Of a DNA stretch of 64,000 bases, positions 9,802 to 17,263 are shown piece by piece. The translations under genes were made by a program, and so were the position numbers. The stretch's first letter is position 1; each line of letters opens with the position of its first letter. Below the pieces are notes generated by a model. The model saw only the letters and a program-made list of their open reading frames with translations, did no database searches and was not told the DNA's origin. The stretch lies in contig JAFYAQ010000017.1 in assembly GCA_017540645.1 (NCBI GenBank), forward strand, positions 1-64,000, given 5' to 3'. The DNA comes from Oscillospiraceae bacterium (GTDB taxonomy: Bacteria > Bacillota > Clostridia > Oscillospirales > Oscillospiraceae).

Positions 9802-9838
9802 AGAGACCCCGGAGCAGTTGCTCCGGGGCTCTTTTTTG
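9802..9838 (+). terminator. Terminator of the ribosomal operon
   Basis: An 8-bp GC stem (CCCCGGAG / CTCCGGGG) extended by AGAG/CTCT with one bulged A, six-base loop, then CTCTTTTTT. It starts seven bases after the rplQ stop and has the classic intrinsic-terminator shape. Confidence 0.92.
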
Positions 9839-9847
9839 TTCCGGGTC

Positions 9848-10042
9848 TCAATCCTCCCAGAACAGTTCGTCCAGGGTCTTGTGCAGTACTTTGCAGATTT
9901 TCAGGCACAGGGAGATGGTGGGGTTATAATCTCCCTTTTCTACCGCGTTGATGGTCTGTCGGCTGACGCCGCAGAGCTCCGCCAGATCCTGCTGACTCAG
10001 ATCCAGTCCCGCACGGGCGGCTTTCATCCGGAGATTCTTCAT
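9848..10042 (-). CDS. XRE-family HTH regulator (64 aa)
   Basis: A short Cro/CI-type DNA-binding protein made almost wholly of the helix-turn-helix: LSQQDLAELCGVSRQTINAVEKGDYNP at about residues 16-41, split by the turn, then the family-typical tail KTLDELFWED. The ATG overlaps the stop of the upstream membrane-protein gene (ATGA), so the two are co-translated. Small regulators of this class commonly pair with a multi-pass membrane protein in Firmicutes. The regulated target is unknown; autoregulation is a fair guess. Confidence 0.88.
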   Translation of the reverse strand: MKNLRMKAARAGLDLSQQDLAELCGVSRQTINAVEKGDYNPTISLCLKICKVLHKTLDELFWED

Positions 10043-10569
10043 TCCTGATCCTCCCGGGCATTCTGCCCGCGGCGGATCATCAGAGCCGCCAGGATCACCA
10101 GCCAAAGCACCGCAATGCCCGGAGAGATGCACTTGCCCGTGAGCTGCCCGTTGACCACCATCTCGCCGCTCCGGATGGACCCTACCGTGCTCATACCCTC
10201 GATGAGACAGAGGAAAAGACCCAGGGCCAGGAAGTTTTTCCATTTGGCGTGAATGCCCAGATAGGCGTCATGGAACACGCAGTACACCGCGTAGAACCCG
10301 ATGGGGATCAGCAGGGTCAGCACATAGAGCGCGCCGCTGGTGAAGGGGACCCACAGCTTCAGGCCCTCCAGGAACATCAGCACGGCCAGCTCCGCCATGT
10401 AGAGGAAGAAGCCGATCTGATAGGCCTTCCCCCGTACCAGAAGCTGCCGCTCGTCCGCGTCGCCCTTGCCCTGATGCCGCAGCTTGCCCCGGAACAGGAA
10501 CCAGGCCAGCAGGCCCACCGCGATCCCGGCTGCCAGCCCCAGCAGATACGCATTGCTTTTACCTTCCAT
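10039..10569 (-). CDS. Five-pass membrane protein of unknown function
   Basis: A 176-aa integral membrane protein with about five hydrophobic segments (for example LLGLAAGIAVGLLAWFLF near the N-terminus and IAVLWLVILAALMI near the C-terminus) and a basic, charged linker after the first (KLRHQGKGDADERQLL). I chose the ATG giving MEGKSNAYLL because GGAGGG lies seven bases upstream; the frame is open 11 codons further. It is first in a two-gene operon with the XRE regulator. I do not recognise a specific family function. Confidence 0.8.
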   Translation of the reverse strand: MEGKSNAYLLGLAAGIAVGLLAWFLFRGKLRHQGKGDADERQLLVRGKAYQIGFFLYMAELAVLMFLEGLKLWVPFTSGALYVLTLLIPIGFYAVYCVFHDAYLGIHAKWKNFLALGLFLCLIEGMSTVGSIRSGEMVVNGQLTGKCISPGIAVLWLVILAALMIRRGQNAREDQE

Positions 10570-10602
10570 CGTTATGCCCTCCTTGTTTTTGCTTGCATAC
10601 AA

Positions 10603-10631
10603 AGAGTAGCATATAGATGTTAAAGTGTCAA
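10603..10631 (-). promoter_or_regulatory. Promoter of the membrane-protein/XRE operon
   Basis: On the minus strand, TTGACA, a 17-base spacer, then TACTCT, about 34 bases ahead of the chosen start codon. This is a strong sigma-A-type match. Confidence 0.75.
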
Positions 10632-10661
10632 GTATAAATTACATAAAATTAGATAAATTTT

Positions 10662-11105
10662 TCATAATGCCTTCAGCAGCACCAGCACCAGACCGTAGAC
10701 GACGCTGCTGCCCACGCCGTAGACGATCACCGGCCCGGCAATGACGAACATCTTGGCGCAGGTGCCGCCCACCAGCCCCTCCCGCTTGAACTCCAGCGCC
10801 GGGGCCACCACGGAGTTGGCAAAGCCGGTGATGGGCACCAGCGTCCCGGCCCCGGCGAAGCGGGCGATGTCGTCGTAAATGCCGCTGCCGGTCAGCACCG
10901 CACCCAGGAACACCAGGGTGACGGATACGGCCGTGCCGGCGGTTTCCGCACCGAGACCCGCGTTTTGGAAAAGAAGGCTCAGCCCCTGGCCCAGAGTACA
11001 GATCAGGCCGCCCACCAGAAAGGCGCGGAGCATATCCCGACCCAGCGGGGAGCGGGGCTGCCGGTCCTTGAGATATTTTCCGTATTCCTCCTTGGTCATG
11101 TCCAT
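10662..11105 (-). CDS. spoVAC: Stage V sporulation protein AC
   Basis: SpoVAC is an inner-membrane channel component for dipicolinic acid uptake and release in spores. The 147-aa product has the family segments RAFLVGGLICTLGQ, VFLGAVLTGSGIYDDIARFAGAGT, divided by the membrane turn, and PITGFANSVVAPALEFKREG. In most spore formers it is followed by spoVAD and spoVAE; neither is next to it here. The GGAGG that fits its ATG lies inside the terminator hairpin of the upstream gene. The start could also be the ATG two codons later. Confidence 0.9.
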   Translation of the reverse strand: MDMTKEEYGKYLKDRQPRSPLGRDMLRAFLVGGLICTLGQGLSLLFQNAGLGAETAGTAVSVTLVFLGAVLTGSGIYDDIARFAGAGTLVPITGFANSVVAPALEFKREGLVGGTCAKMFVIAGPVIVYGVGSSVVYGLVLVLLKAL

Positions 11106-11143
11106 AAAAAATCGCCTCCCGGGGCAGTATACCCCGGGAGGCG
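11105..11143 (-). terminator. Terminator hairpin that also carries the spoVAC ribosome binding site
   Basis: A perfect 12-bp stem (11113-11124 with 11132-11143) around a seven-base loop, followed on the minus strand by a run of six T. It ends the gene whose stop is at 11159. The GGAGG used by spoVAC is in the 3' arm, and the T-run abuts the spoVAC ATG. Confidence 0.85.
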
Positions 11144-11158
11144 GTGTTTATACGGGAT

Positions 11159-11566
11159 TCACGGCTCCACCTTCACGTTTTCGATGCCGTTTTTCTCAAA
11201 CTCGCTGTAGTATTCGTCCATCCGCTCGTTCAGCTCGTCCATGTCCTCCTGGGGGACGGAATCATTGTCCATATCTCTTCTCGCCAGTTCCTCGGCCAGG
11301 ATATCATAGAACACCGCGTCCTCATAATCGGCGATGGCTTCGTGGATGCCGCCCTCGGTATAGGCCCGGGAAGGGTAGGCGTGGCCCTCCCAATACTCGG
11401 TCAGCGCCTCCATGCCCTGCTCAGGGCACAGGGCAAAGAGCTTTTCCTCCACGTCGTCGTAATCCTGAAAGCGGTCGTTCTCCCGGCAGGAGTTCAGGAT
11501 CCAGTTTCCGATATACACCATGTCCAACAATCGGCGAAACTCTTTGTTCGTCAGTTCGATCTGCAT
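11159..11566 (-). CDS. Acidic protein of unknown function (135 aa)
   Basis: Translation is placed at the ATG giving MQIELTNKEF because GGAGG lies eight bases upstream; an ATG two codons earlier would be too close to it. The product is acidic and mostly helical by composition, with no signal peptide or membrane segment, and ends EFEKNGIENVKVEP. Conserved-looking stretches include RRLLDMVYIGNWILNSCR and GGIHEAIADYEDAVFYD. I do not recognise the family. It is a single gene with its own terminator. Confidence 0.75.
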   Translation of the reverse strand: MQIELTNKEFRRLLDMVYIGNWILNSCRENDRFQDYDDVEEKLFALCPEQGMEALTEYWEGHAYPSRAYTEGGIHEAIADYEDAVFYDILAEELARRDMDNDSVPQEDMDELNERMDEYYSEFEKNGIENVKVEP

Positions 11567-11658
11567 GAGCATCCCCTCCGATCCGCCGTGATAAAGAAGT
11601 ATATCATACAATATATTATTATAGCGCCGAAAGCAAGAGTCATTCACAGATTTTTTTC

Positions 11659-11687
11659 TTGTCAAAACCGCAGCGCCAGCATATAAT
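11659..11687 (+). promoter_or_regulatory. Promoter of the DUF1934 gene
   Basis: TTGTCA, 17-base spacer, TATAAT, about 30 bases ahead of the start codon. The 150-base divergent region around it is AT-rich and also contains minus-strand TATAAT/TATACT matches that could serve the opposite gene. Confidence 0.8.
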
Positions 11688-11716
11688 AAATAGCCCAAGG
11701 AAAGGAGGGGAAGGGC

Positions 11717-12175
11717 ATGCAGATGAAAGATGTGATCATTTCCGTCACCGGTATCCAGCAGGGGGCGGATGGACCGGACGCGCTGGAGCTGGTCACCGCG
11801 GGCCGCTACGGCGTCTCGCCGGACGAGATCCTCCTGACCTGGGAGGAGAGCGAGCTGACCGGCATGCAGGGGACCCATACCTCTCTCTCCGTCCACCCCC
11901 GGAGCGTGGTCCTGTCCCGGGAGGGGGCCATGAACTCCCAGATGGAGTTTGAAGAGGGGAAGAAGCACTATTTTCTCTACGAGACCCCCTTCGGCTCCGC
12001 CACCATGGGCCTGAACACCAACCGGATCCGCAACAGCCTGGGACACCACGGCGGGGACATCGAGATCGACTATGTGGTGGACATCGACCAGTCCGTGGTG
12101 GGGCGCAACCGCTTCTTCATCCAGGTCCGGGAACCAAAGGAGAGCCATGCCAACGACATCCGCTGGCCGAACTAA
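11717..12175 (+). CDS. DUF1934 family beta-barrel protein
   Basis: A 152-aa protein of the DUF1934 (YwiB-like) family, which adopts a lipocalin-like barrel of unknown role. Support comes from the N-terminus VIISVTGIQ, the segment ESELTGMQGTHTSLSV, the central YFLYETPFGSATMGLNT, and the IDYVVDIDQ strand. AGGAGGGG precedes the ATG by about eight bases. It is a single gene followed by the repeat element and, convergently, the spmAB pair. Function is unknown. Confidence 0.85.
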   Translation: MQMKDVIISVTGIQQGADGPDALELVTAGRYGVSPDEILLTWEESELTGMQGTHTSLSVHPRSVVLSREGAMNSQMEFEEGKKHYFLYETPFGSATMGLNTNRIRNSLGHHGGDIEIDYVVDIDQSVVGRNRFFIQVREPKESHANDIRWPN

Positions 12176-12191
12176 AGGACAGGAAAGAAAA

Positions 12192-12317
12192 CCTCGCAGA
12201 GTTTGCGCCCGCGGGCGCAAAAATACAGGATCATTTTCGCCGGCGGCATGTACGTCGGCGAAAATTCATATCCGGGCGCAAACGTGCGAGTAAAACGAGT
12301 GCGCTGCAGCGCCCCGC
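12192..12317. repeat. Structured intergenic repeat, copy 1
   Basis: Shares with 17091-17217 a 21-base identical start, a conserved hairpin with an invariant 13-base loop, and a conserved tail. Helices seen: 12193-12210 with 12274-12290 (outer), 12202-12210 with 12213-12221 (local alternative), 12233-12242 with 12256-12265 (loop 12243-12255), and 12274-12279 with 12309-12314. The strand that matters, if it is transcribed, cannot be decided. It lies between two converging genes. Confidence 0.8.
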
Positions 12318-12327
12318 GCTCTCCCAT

Positions 12328-12360
12328 CCCATGAGAACCCGGCGAAGCGATTCTCATGGG
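12328..12360 (-). terminator. Hairpin overlapping the 3' end of spmB
   Basis: A perfect 10-bp inverted repeat (12328-12337 with 12351-12360) around a 13-base loop. It includes the last two spmB codons and its TGA. No T-run follows, so it may be an mRNA-stabilising structure rather than a true terminator. Confidence 0.5.
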
Positions 12361-12875
12361 AAGAACAGCCGCACGCTCCAGGCAGCGGAGAGAAAGCCCA
12401 CCAGATCGGCGCACAGGGCGGCGGCGACCACCCGGCGGGACACCCCCGCGCCCGCCCCGCCGAAATAGACGCTGATCACATAAAAGGTGGTCTCCGTGGA
12501 GCCCAGCATCACCGCCGCCGTCCGCCCCACCGGGGAATCCGGCCCGAAGCGGGCCATCAGCTCGATCCCCAGGGCCAGGGCGGCGCTGCCGCTCAGGGGC
12601 CGGATCAGCAGCAGCGGCACGGTTTCCGGCGGGACACCGACCCGGGAGAAAAGAGGGGAGAGGAGATCCGCCGCGGCCTCCAGCGCCCCGGAGGCGCGGA
12701 GCATGTACACCGCCGGCAGCAGGGCCGCCAGGGAGGTCAGCACCCGCCCCAGCACCGGCAGGGCGTCCGCGGCGCCCCGGGTGAAGGCGGCATACACGTC
12801 TGTTTTCTTCCCCAGCCCCCAGAGCCCGGCCAGGGTCAGCAGCAGGGCCGGCAGCAGGGCGAGGACCGCCTTCAC
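12354..12875 (-). CDS. spmB: Spore maturation protein B
   Basis: SpmB acts with SpmA in spore core dehydration. The 173-aa membrane protein starts at a GTG overlapping the spmA stop (GTGA), which implies translational coupling; the frame is open 20 codons further upstream inside spmA, but that part has no family character. Typical segments are GSAALALGIELM and GSTETTFYVISVYFG. Both proteins belong to the nucleoside-recognition (Gate) domain family. Expression in the forespore or mother cell cannot be judged from sequence. Confidence 0.9.
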   Translation of the reverse strand: MKAVLALLPALLLTLAGLWGLGKKTDVYAAFTRGAADALPVLGRVLTSLAALLPAVYMLRASGALEAAADLLSPLFSRVGVPPETVPLLLIRPLSGSAALALGIELMARFGPDSPVGRTAAVMLGSTETTFYVISVYFGGAGAGVSRRVVAAALCADLVGFLSAAWSVRLFFP

Positions 12876-13435
12876 GGCCGCAGCAGCCCTTCGGCCAGCA
12901 GCCCCGCCGTCACGGACAGGAGCGAGACGATCCACACCGCCGGTAGGATGTCAAAAGGGGACGCCGCGCCCAGGGACTGGCGCACAGCCCCCACCGTGGC
13001 GGGGATGAGCTGCAGCGAGGCGGTGTTCATCACCACCAACCGGCACAGTTCTCCCCGGTCCGGGCTGCCCCGGGCCTGCAGCAGGGAGGCGGCCCGGATC
13101 CCCGCCGGAGTGGCGGCGTTGCCCAACCCCAGCAGATTGGCGCTCAGATTCGCCCCCAGGGCGGCCGACAGCTCTTCATCCTCCCGGCAGCTGGGGAAGA
13201 GCCTGACCAGCAGCGGGGAGAGCCGACGGCCCAGGGCACCGGCGATCCCGGAGCGGGCGAGCAGCTCCTGCAGCCCGGACCAGAACAGCAGCGGACCGGC
13301 CAGAGTCAGCAGCAGCTCCACCGCCGCATTCGCCCCCTCCAGAGCTGCGGCCCCCACCGCCGCGGCGTTCCCGCAGCCGAGACCGCAGGCAAGGGACAGC
13401 AGCAGCATCACCGTCCATATCCCGGAGAGCAGCAT
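12872..13435 (-). CDS. spmA: Spore maturation protein A
   Basis: The 187-aa membrane protein has the SpmA hallmarks LLFWSGLQELLARSGI, ANLLGLGNAATPAGIRA and VMNTASLQLIPATV, all in the Gate domain. It begins just before SpmB and shares the GTGA junction with it. The region upstream of its ATG contains GAGGGG very close to the start, so the initiation signal is somewhat poor. With spoVAC nearby it supports an endospore-forming host. Confidence 0.92.
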   Translation of the reverse strand: MLLSGIWTVMLLLSLACGLGCGNAAAVGAAALEGANAAVELLLTLAGPLLFWSGLQELLARSGIAGALGRRLSPLLVRLFPSCREDEELSAALGANLSANLLGLGNAATPAGIRAASLLQARGSPDRGELCRLVVMNTASLQLIPATVGAVRQSLGAASPFDILPAVWIVSLLSVTAGLLAEGLLRP

Positions 13436-13576
13436 TTCCCCTCACATCCTTTCACGGGGAGTATATGCGCGGAAAAAACGGAATATAAGGAGGAAAAATT
13501 CTTGCTTTTTCCCAGGGGCTGGTTTACAATAATAGCTGCGCTGGCGGGTGCAAAGATGGCGGTGGGGTGAGAGAGT

Positions 13577-13819
13577 ATGAAAGCGACCGGGATCGTCCGG
13601 AAAATCGACGAGCTGGGGAGAGTGGTCCTTCCCATTGAGCTGCGGCGGACAATGAACCTGAACGAACGGGACCCGGTGGAGATCTTCCTGGACGGGGACT
13701 CCATCATTCTCCGGAAGTATGAAGCGGCATGTCTGTTCTGCGGCGGGACCCATGGTTTGGCCAGCTTCAGGGGCAAGCAGATCTGCAGGGCCTGCCTGGA
13801 TCAGCTCAGAGAAAAGTGA
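13577..13819 (+). CDS. AbrB/SpoVT-type regulator with C-terminal zinc ribbon
   Basis: An 80-aa swapped-hairpin AbrB DNA-binding domain occupies residues 1-48 (ATGIVRKIDELGRVVLPIEL is the signature). The tail has two CxxC pairs (CLFC and CRAC), predicted to bind zinc. Clostridia often have several such small regulators of transition-state and sporulation genes; which role this one has cannot be told. It is a single gene between spmA, divergently placed, and a strong terminator. Confidence 0.9.
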   Translation: MKATGIVRKIDELGRVVLPIELRRTMNLNERDPVEIFLDGDSIILRKYEAACLFCGGTHGLASFRGKQICRACLDQLREK

Positions 13820-13829
13820 AAAACGGACA

Positions 13830-13869
13830 GGCGAAGACCCCCGGAACCGTTGTTCCGGGGGTCTTCGCC
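13830..13869. terminator. Bidirectional terminator between abrB-like and EamA genes
   Basis: An 18-bp perfect stem (13830-13847 with 13852-13869) and a four-base loop, placed between two converging stop codons. There is little T after it on either strand, but the stem strength and location fit a shared terminator. Confidence 0.8.
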
Positions 13870-13882
13870 TTGGATCGGGCGC

Positions 13883-14788
13883 TCAAAGGGGCGCTTTTTT
13901 CTTTTTTTCCGGCAGGGAGTTGAGAGCGACGCTGACGATGATGATGGCGCTGCCGAGCAGGAAGCTTGCGGTCATCTCCTCGTGGAGCAGCAGGAAGCCG
14001 AAGATCATGCTCACCATGGGCTGGATGGGGTAAAAGGAGGCGCAGCGGCTGGCATCCTCGTGGGCCATGCACAGGTTCCAGAGCATATGGCTCAGGGCGG
14101 TACAGAACAGGGAGATGAAAAGGATATTAAAGACGATCACCGCCGAGAAGTGCATTTCCTGGCCGGAGGCCAGCTGGATGCCGCCGCCGATGAGACTGGC
14201 GATGCCCGCGATGCCCTGGCCGTAGGCCGTGATCACCATGGGGTGATATTTTTTTGACAGGCGCTTCATCAGAATGGAAGCCACGCTCCAAAAGCAGATG
14301 CTTCCCAGGGCACAGAGGATGCCCAGCAGGTTGATGTTGGCTCCGGGGGCGCCGATGATGATGGCCGCGCCGAGGATAGCCAGCACGATCAGGGCGATGC
14401 GCCGGGGGGTGATCTTCTCCCCCAGGATCAGGTAGGCGAAGAGCATGATGAACAGGGGGTTCATGGAGTTGAGCAGACTGCTGAGGGAGGCACTGGTCAG
14501 CTTGGTGCATACGGTCAGCAGCGCGTTGGAGAGGAAATAGCCGATCAGACCCAGGAAGAGCATCAAAGGCAGATCTTCTCTATGGATCATTTCCAGGTGC
14601 AGGGCCTTGGACACGGCCAGCAGGACCAGTCCGCCGAAGAAAAAGCGAAAGAACAGCACCACCAGGACCGGCATGGCGGCCAGCAGCACCCGGTTGGAGA
14701 TGTACAGGGAGCCCCAGAAGGTCATCACGATCAGCAGGAGCACCGTGTAAAAGCCGTGGGACTGGGTGGGCAGTTGGAACTTCTTCAT
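13883..14788 (-). CDS. EamA/DMT-family transporter
   Basis: A 301-aa inner-membrane protein with ten hydrophobic segments arranged as two EamA repeats. The N-terminal repeat starts with FYTVLLLIVMTFWGSLYISN and contains FFFGGLVLLAVS; the second contains GSICFWSVASILMKRLS and ends with FLLLHEEMTASFLLGSAIII. DMT exporters carry metabolites or drugs, and the substrate cannot be predicted. It is on the minus strand downstream of the kinase-like gene, 28 bases apart, so they may be one transcript. Confidence 0.9.
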   Translation of the reverse strand: MKKFQLPTQSHGFYTVLLLIVMTFWGSLYISNRVLLAAMPVLVVLFFRFFFGGLVLLAVSKALHLEMIHREDLPLMLFLGLIGYFLSNALLTVCTKLTSASLSSLLNSMNPLFIMLFAYLILGEKITPRRIALIVLAILGAAIIIGAPGANINLLGILCALGSICFWSVASILMKRLSKKYHPMVITAYGQGIAGIASLIGGGIQLASGQEMHFSAVIVFNILFISLFCTALSHMLWNLCMAHEDASRCASFYPIQPMVSMIFGFLLLHEEMTASFLLGSAIIIVSVALNSLPEKKKKAPL

Positions 14789-14816
14789 GAGAAAGGTTTA
14801 TCCTTTGTTTATCACT

Positions 14817-15404
14817 TTAATACAGGGAGCAGATGATGTCCGCGCATTTTTCCAGACCCAGGACGCCGCTGTCCAGGATCACATGGTAGTGATCCATCTT
14901 GCCCCACTCCAGATCGGTGTAGAACTGATAGTACAGGGCCCGGCGCTTGTCCTTTTCCCGCAGGCGCTTTTCCGTGGGGACCTCGGTCTCGCCGTATTTT
15001 TCCACGATGCGGGCGGCCCGGTGTTCAAAGTCGGCGTGGATGAACACCTTCAGCAGGTCCGCCGTGTCCTCCAGGATGGCGTCGGCGCAGCGGCCTACGA
15101 TGACGCAGTTTTCCTTTTCCCCCAGCTGGAGGATGATCTTCCGCTGGATGGCCCAGAGGTAATCCTGGTTGGAGGGCACGCCCATGGAGCGCACCGAGGA
15201 GAAAGCCACCGCCGTCCAGCTGCTGTGGGAGGCGTACTCGCTCTCGTCCCGGATGTAGTCCTTCGAGAGACCGCTCTCCTCCGCCAGCTTTTCGATCAGC
15301 TCCTGGTCATAGCAGGGGATGCCCAGCCGCTCGGACACCATCTTGCCGATGGTGCGTCCGCCGCTGCCGAATTCACGTCCGATGGTGATGATTCGTTTTT
15401 TCAT
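14817..15404 (-). CDS. Cytidylate-kinase-like protein
   Basis: A 195-aa P-loop protein of the cytidylate kinase-like (AAA_26) family, found widely in Clostridia. The N-terminus IITIGREFGSGGRTIGK holds the P-loop variant GREFGSGG, and the middle has CVIVGRCADAIL. It is related to, but shorter and more divergent than, Cmk, so nucleotide kinase activity is uncertain. The ATG was chosen because GGAGG is ten bases upstream; the TTG three codons earlier is too close to it. A TATAGT box lies about 40 bases upstream, inside the end of rsmI. Confidence 0.87.
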   Translation of the reverse strand: MKKRIITIGREFGSGGRTIGKMVSERLGIPCYDQELIEKLAEESGLSKDYIRDESEYASHSSWTAVAFSSVRSMGVPSNQDYLWAIQRKIILQLGEKENCVIVGRCADAILEDTADLLKVFIHADFEHRAARIVEKYGETEVPTEKRLREKDKRRALYYQFYTDLEWGKMDHYHVILDSGVLGLEKCADIICSLY

Positions 15405-15449
15405 GGATTGCAAGCCTCCTGTCAGCGTATTTTTTACAAGAACACTATA

Positions 15450-16313
15450 TCATATTTCTTCCCCGGTGGGAAGAGTTTCTTCTTTGCTGCGGATCAAAGA
15501 GGCGTGGTACAGGTCGTTGCGGCTCCGGCCGGTCTCCCCGGCGGCCTTTTTCGCGGCCTCCTTCAGGGAAAGACCCGAGGCGCGGTAACTCTCCACCAGG
15601 GCCAGAGCCTCCTCCAGACTCTGACGGGGACCCTTTTCCTCCGGCGCGCCCCGGATCACCAGCACGAACTCCCCCCGGGGGGCCACGCTCCGGTAATGCT
15701 CCAGCGCCTGAGCCAGGGTGGCGCGCCGCACCTCCTCATGGAGCTTGGTCAGCTCCCGGCACAGGGCCACGTCCCGGTCTCCCAGGGTCTCCAGCAGGTC
15801 CTCCAGGGTGGCGACCAGTTTGTGGGGGGCCTCATAGAGCACCATGGTCCGATGCTCGTTTTTCAGGCTTTCCAGATGTTCCCGCCGGTTTTTTCCGGCG
15901 TTGGAGAGAAAGCCCTCAAAGGTGAAGCGCTGGGTGGGCAGGCCGGACAGGGCGATGGCGGTGATCACCGCGCTGGGCCCGGGAGCGGTGGACACCGGGA
16001 TGCCCTGCTCGGCGCACAGCCGTACCAGCTGCTCCCCCGGGTCGGAGATGGCGGGCATGCCCGCGTCGGACACCAGGGCGCAGCTCTCCCCGGCAAGGAG
16101 CCGGGGCAGGATCACCGCGGCGCTCTCCACCTTGTTGTGTTCGTAATAGCTCAGCAGGGGCTTTTTGATGCCGAAGTGGTTCAAAAGCTTCAGGGTCACC
16201 CGGGTGTCCTCCGCCGCGATAAAGTCCACGTCGGACAAAATCTCCCGGGCCCTGGGGCTCAGATCTCCCAGGTTCCCGATGGGTGTGCCCACCAAATACA
16301 GCGTTCCGGCCAT
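15450..16313 (-). CDS. rsmI: 16S rRNA (cytidine(1402)-2'-O)-methyltransferase
   Basis: RsmI methylates the ribose of C1402 in the decoding centre using SAM. The 287-aa product begins LYLVGTPIGNLGDLSPRA, and has AEDTRVTLKLLNHFGI, SDAGMPAISDPG and the tetrapyrrole-methylase fold. The C-terminal part includes GEFVLVIRG. It follows trmN6 directly (three bases apart), so the two nucleic-acid methyltransferases are probably co-expressed; this pairing is common in Firmicutes. Confidence 0.94.
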   Translation of the reverse strand: MAGTLYLVGTPIGNLGDLSPRAREILSDVDFIAAEDTRVTLKLLNHFGIKKPLLSYYEHNKVESAAVILPRLLAGESCALVSDAGMPAISDPGEQLVRLCAEQGIPVSTAPGPSAVITAIALSGLPTQRFTFEGFLSNAGKNRREHLESLKNEHRTMVLYEAPHKLVATLEDLLETLGDRDVALCRELTKLHEEVRRATLAQALEHYRSVAPRGEFVLVIRGAPEEKGPRQSLEEALALVESYRASGLSLKEAAKKAAGETGRSRNDLYHASLIRSKEETLPTGEEI

Positions 16314-16316
16314 GGC

Positions 16317-17015
16317 CTACGCCTCCCAATGACAGATTTTACGGTATTCTGCCGTCTCCGTGCCGTCCGGCCCATACTGGCAGAGAGGCGGCTCCTCCCG
16401 CAGAGGGGAACTCTCGCCCTTCCGGGCCTCCAGAAGGAAGACCCGGCCCGGCCTCTCCTGCCGGGACCGCAGCTCCCGGAACCGTACCGGAGAGAGACCG
16501 GCCTTCTCCAGGGCACGAAAAAGCTCCGCCTTCCGCTCCATACGGTGGACCAGGCAGAAGCGCCCGCCCGGGATCAGGAGCGCCGCCGCGGCGGCGGAAA
16601 GCTCGGCGAGAGTCGCGGTCTCGGTGCGCATCCGGGCCCGCTCCCCGTCCGGGGAGACTCGGCCCCTCCCCGGGGCAAAATAGGGGGGATTGGTCACCAC
16701 CAGCTCATAGCTCTCCGAGGGCAGCGCCCCTGCCCGGAGATCGGCCCGGACCACGGTGCAGCGATCGGTCAGAGCGTTTATCTCCAGATTTCTTTGGCAC
16801 TGGGCCGCCGCGCCCGGGCGGATCTCCACCCCGTCCACGGCGATCGACCGCTGCCCGGCAGTCAGCAGCAGTATCAGTATGCCGCAGCCGCAGCCCAGGT
16901 CGGCGGCGCGCCGGACAGCATTCGCCCGGGCGAAGTCCGCCAGGGCCAGGGAGTCCGCGCTCACCGCGTCTCCCTCATAGACCGGTCCACCCGGCCAAAG
17001 AGCATGTTCGTTCAT
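16317..17015 (-). CDS. tRNA1(Val) (adenine-N6)-methyltransferase family protein
   Basis: A class I SAM-dependent methyltransferase of the TrmN6/YfiC family, acting on adenine in tRNA or another RNA. Motif I is ADLGCGCGILILLL, and the catalytic NPPY motif (VTNPPYFAPGRGR) is typical of N6-adenine enzymes. The ATG giving MNEHALWPGG was chosen; a TTG six codons upstream lies against the hairpin repeat and is less likely. The product is 232 aa. It is the first gene of a pair with rsmI. Confidence 0.87.
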   Translation of the reverse strand: MNEHALWPGGPVYEGDAVSADSLALADFARANAVRRAADLGCGCGILILLLTAGQRSIAVDGVEIRPGAAAQCQRNLEINALTDRCTVVRADLRAGALPSESYELVVTNPPYFAPGRGRVSPDGERARMRTETATLAELSAAAAALLIPGGRFCLVHRMERKAELFRALEKAGLSPVRFRELRSRQERPGRVFLLEARKGESSPLREEPPLCQYGPDGTETAEYRKICHWEA

Positions 17016-17031
17016 AGCCTCATCATAAAAC

Positions 17032-17069
17032 AAAATCGCTGTCCATGCAAGCGCACAGACAGCGATTTT
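17032..17069. repeat. Hairpin repeat A (terminator-like)
   Basis: A perfect 12-bp stem (AAAATCGCTGTC / GACAGCGATTTT) with a 14-base loop. It differs from 17264-17301 at a single loop base. The T-run at both ends makes it terminator-like on either strand. Confidence 0.85.
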
Positions 17070-17090
17070 ACATTCCGCTTACCCAAAAGG

Positions 17091-17217
17091 CCTCGCAGAG
17101 TTTGCGCCCGCCGGCACAAATCCGCCCGGATCGTTTTCTCCGGCGGCATGTACGTCGGAGAAAACACTTTGCGGTCCGCAAATGTGCGAGCGTAAGCGAG
17201 TGCGCTGCCGCGGACCG
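17091..17217. repeat. Structured intergenic repeat, copy 2
   Basis: Aligns to 12192-12317 over its full length. The main hairpin (17133-17142 with 17156-17165) keeps the identical 13-base loop while two base pairs changed together. A second helix, 17172-17179 with 17210-17217, corresponds to 12274-12279 with 12309-12314, with two more compensated pairs. It lies between the ferredoxin and trmN6 genes. Confidence 0.8.
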
Positions 17218-17227
17218 TAGTCTTCTC

Positions 17228-17252
17228 AAAAAAGCGGCGGCGCCGCTTTTTT
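17228..17252. terminator. Palindromic terminator-like hairpin
   Basis: An 11-bp perfect stem (AAAAAAGCGGC / GCCGCTTTTTT) with a three-base loop. It is A/T-tailed on both sides, so it can act in either direction. It may end ferredoxin transcription on the minus strand. Confidence 0.75.
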
Positions 17253-17263
17253 GAAGCCTAAAC

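Noticed and set aside
14766-17195. An 809-codon plus-strand open frame
   Set aside because: Antisense to the kinase-like, rsmI and trmN6 genes; no recognisable protein features.
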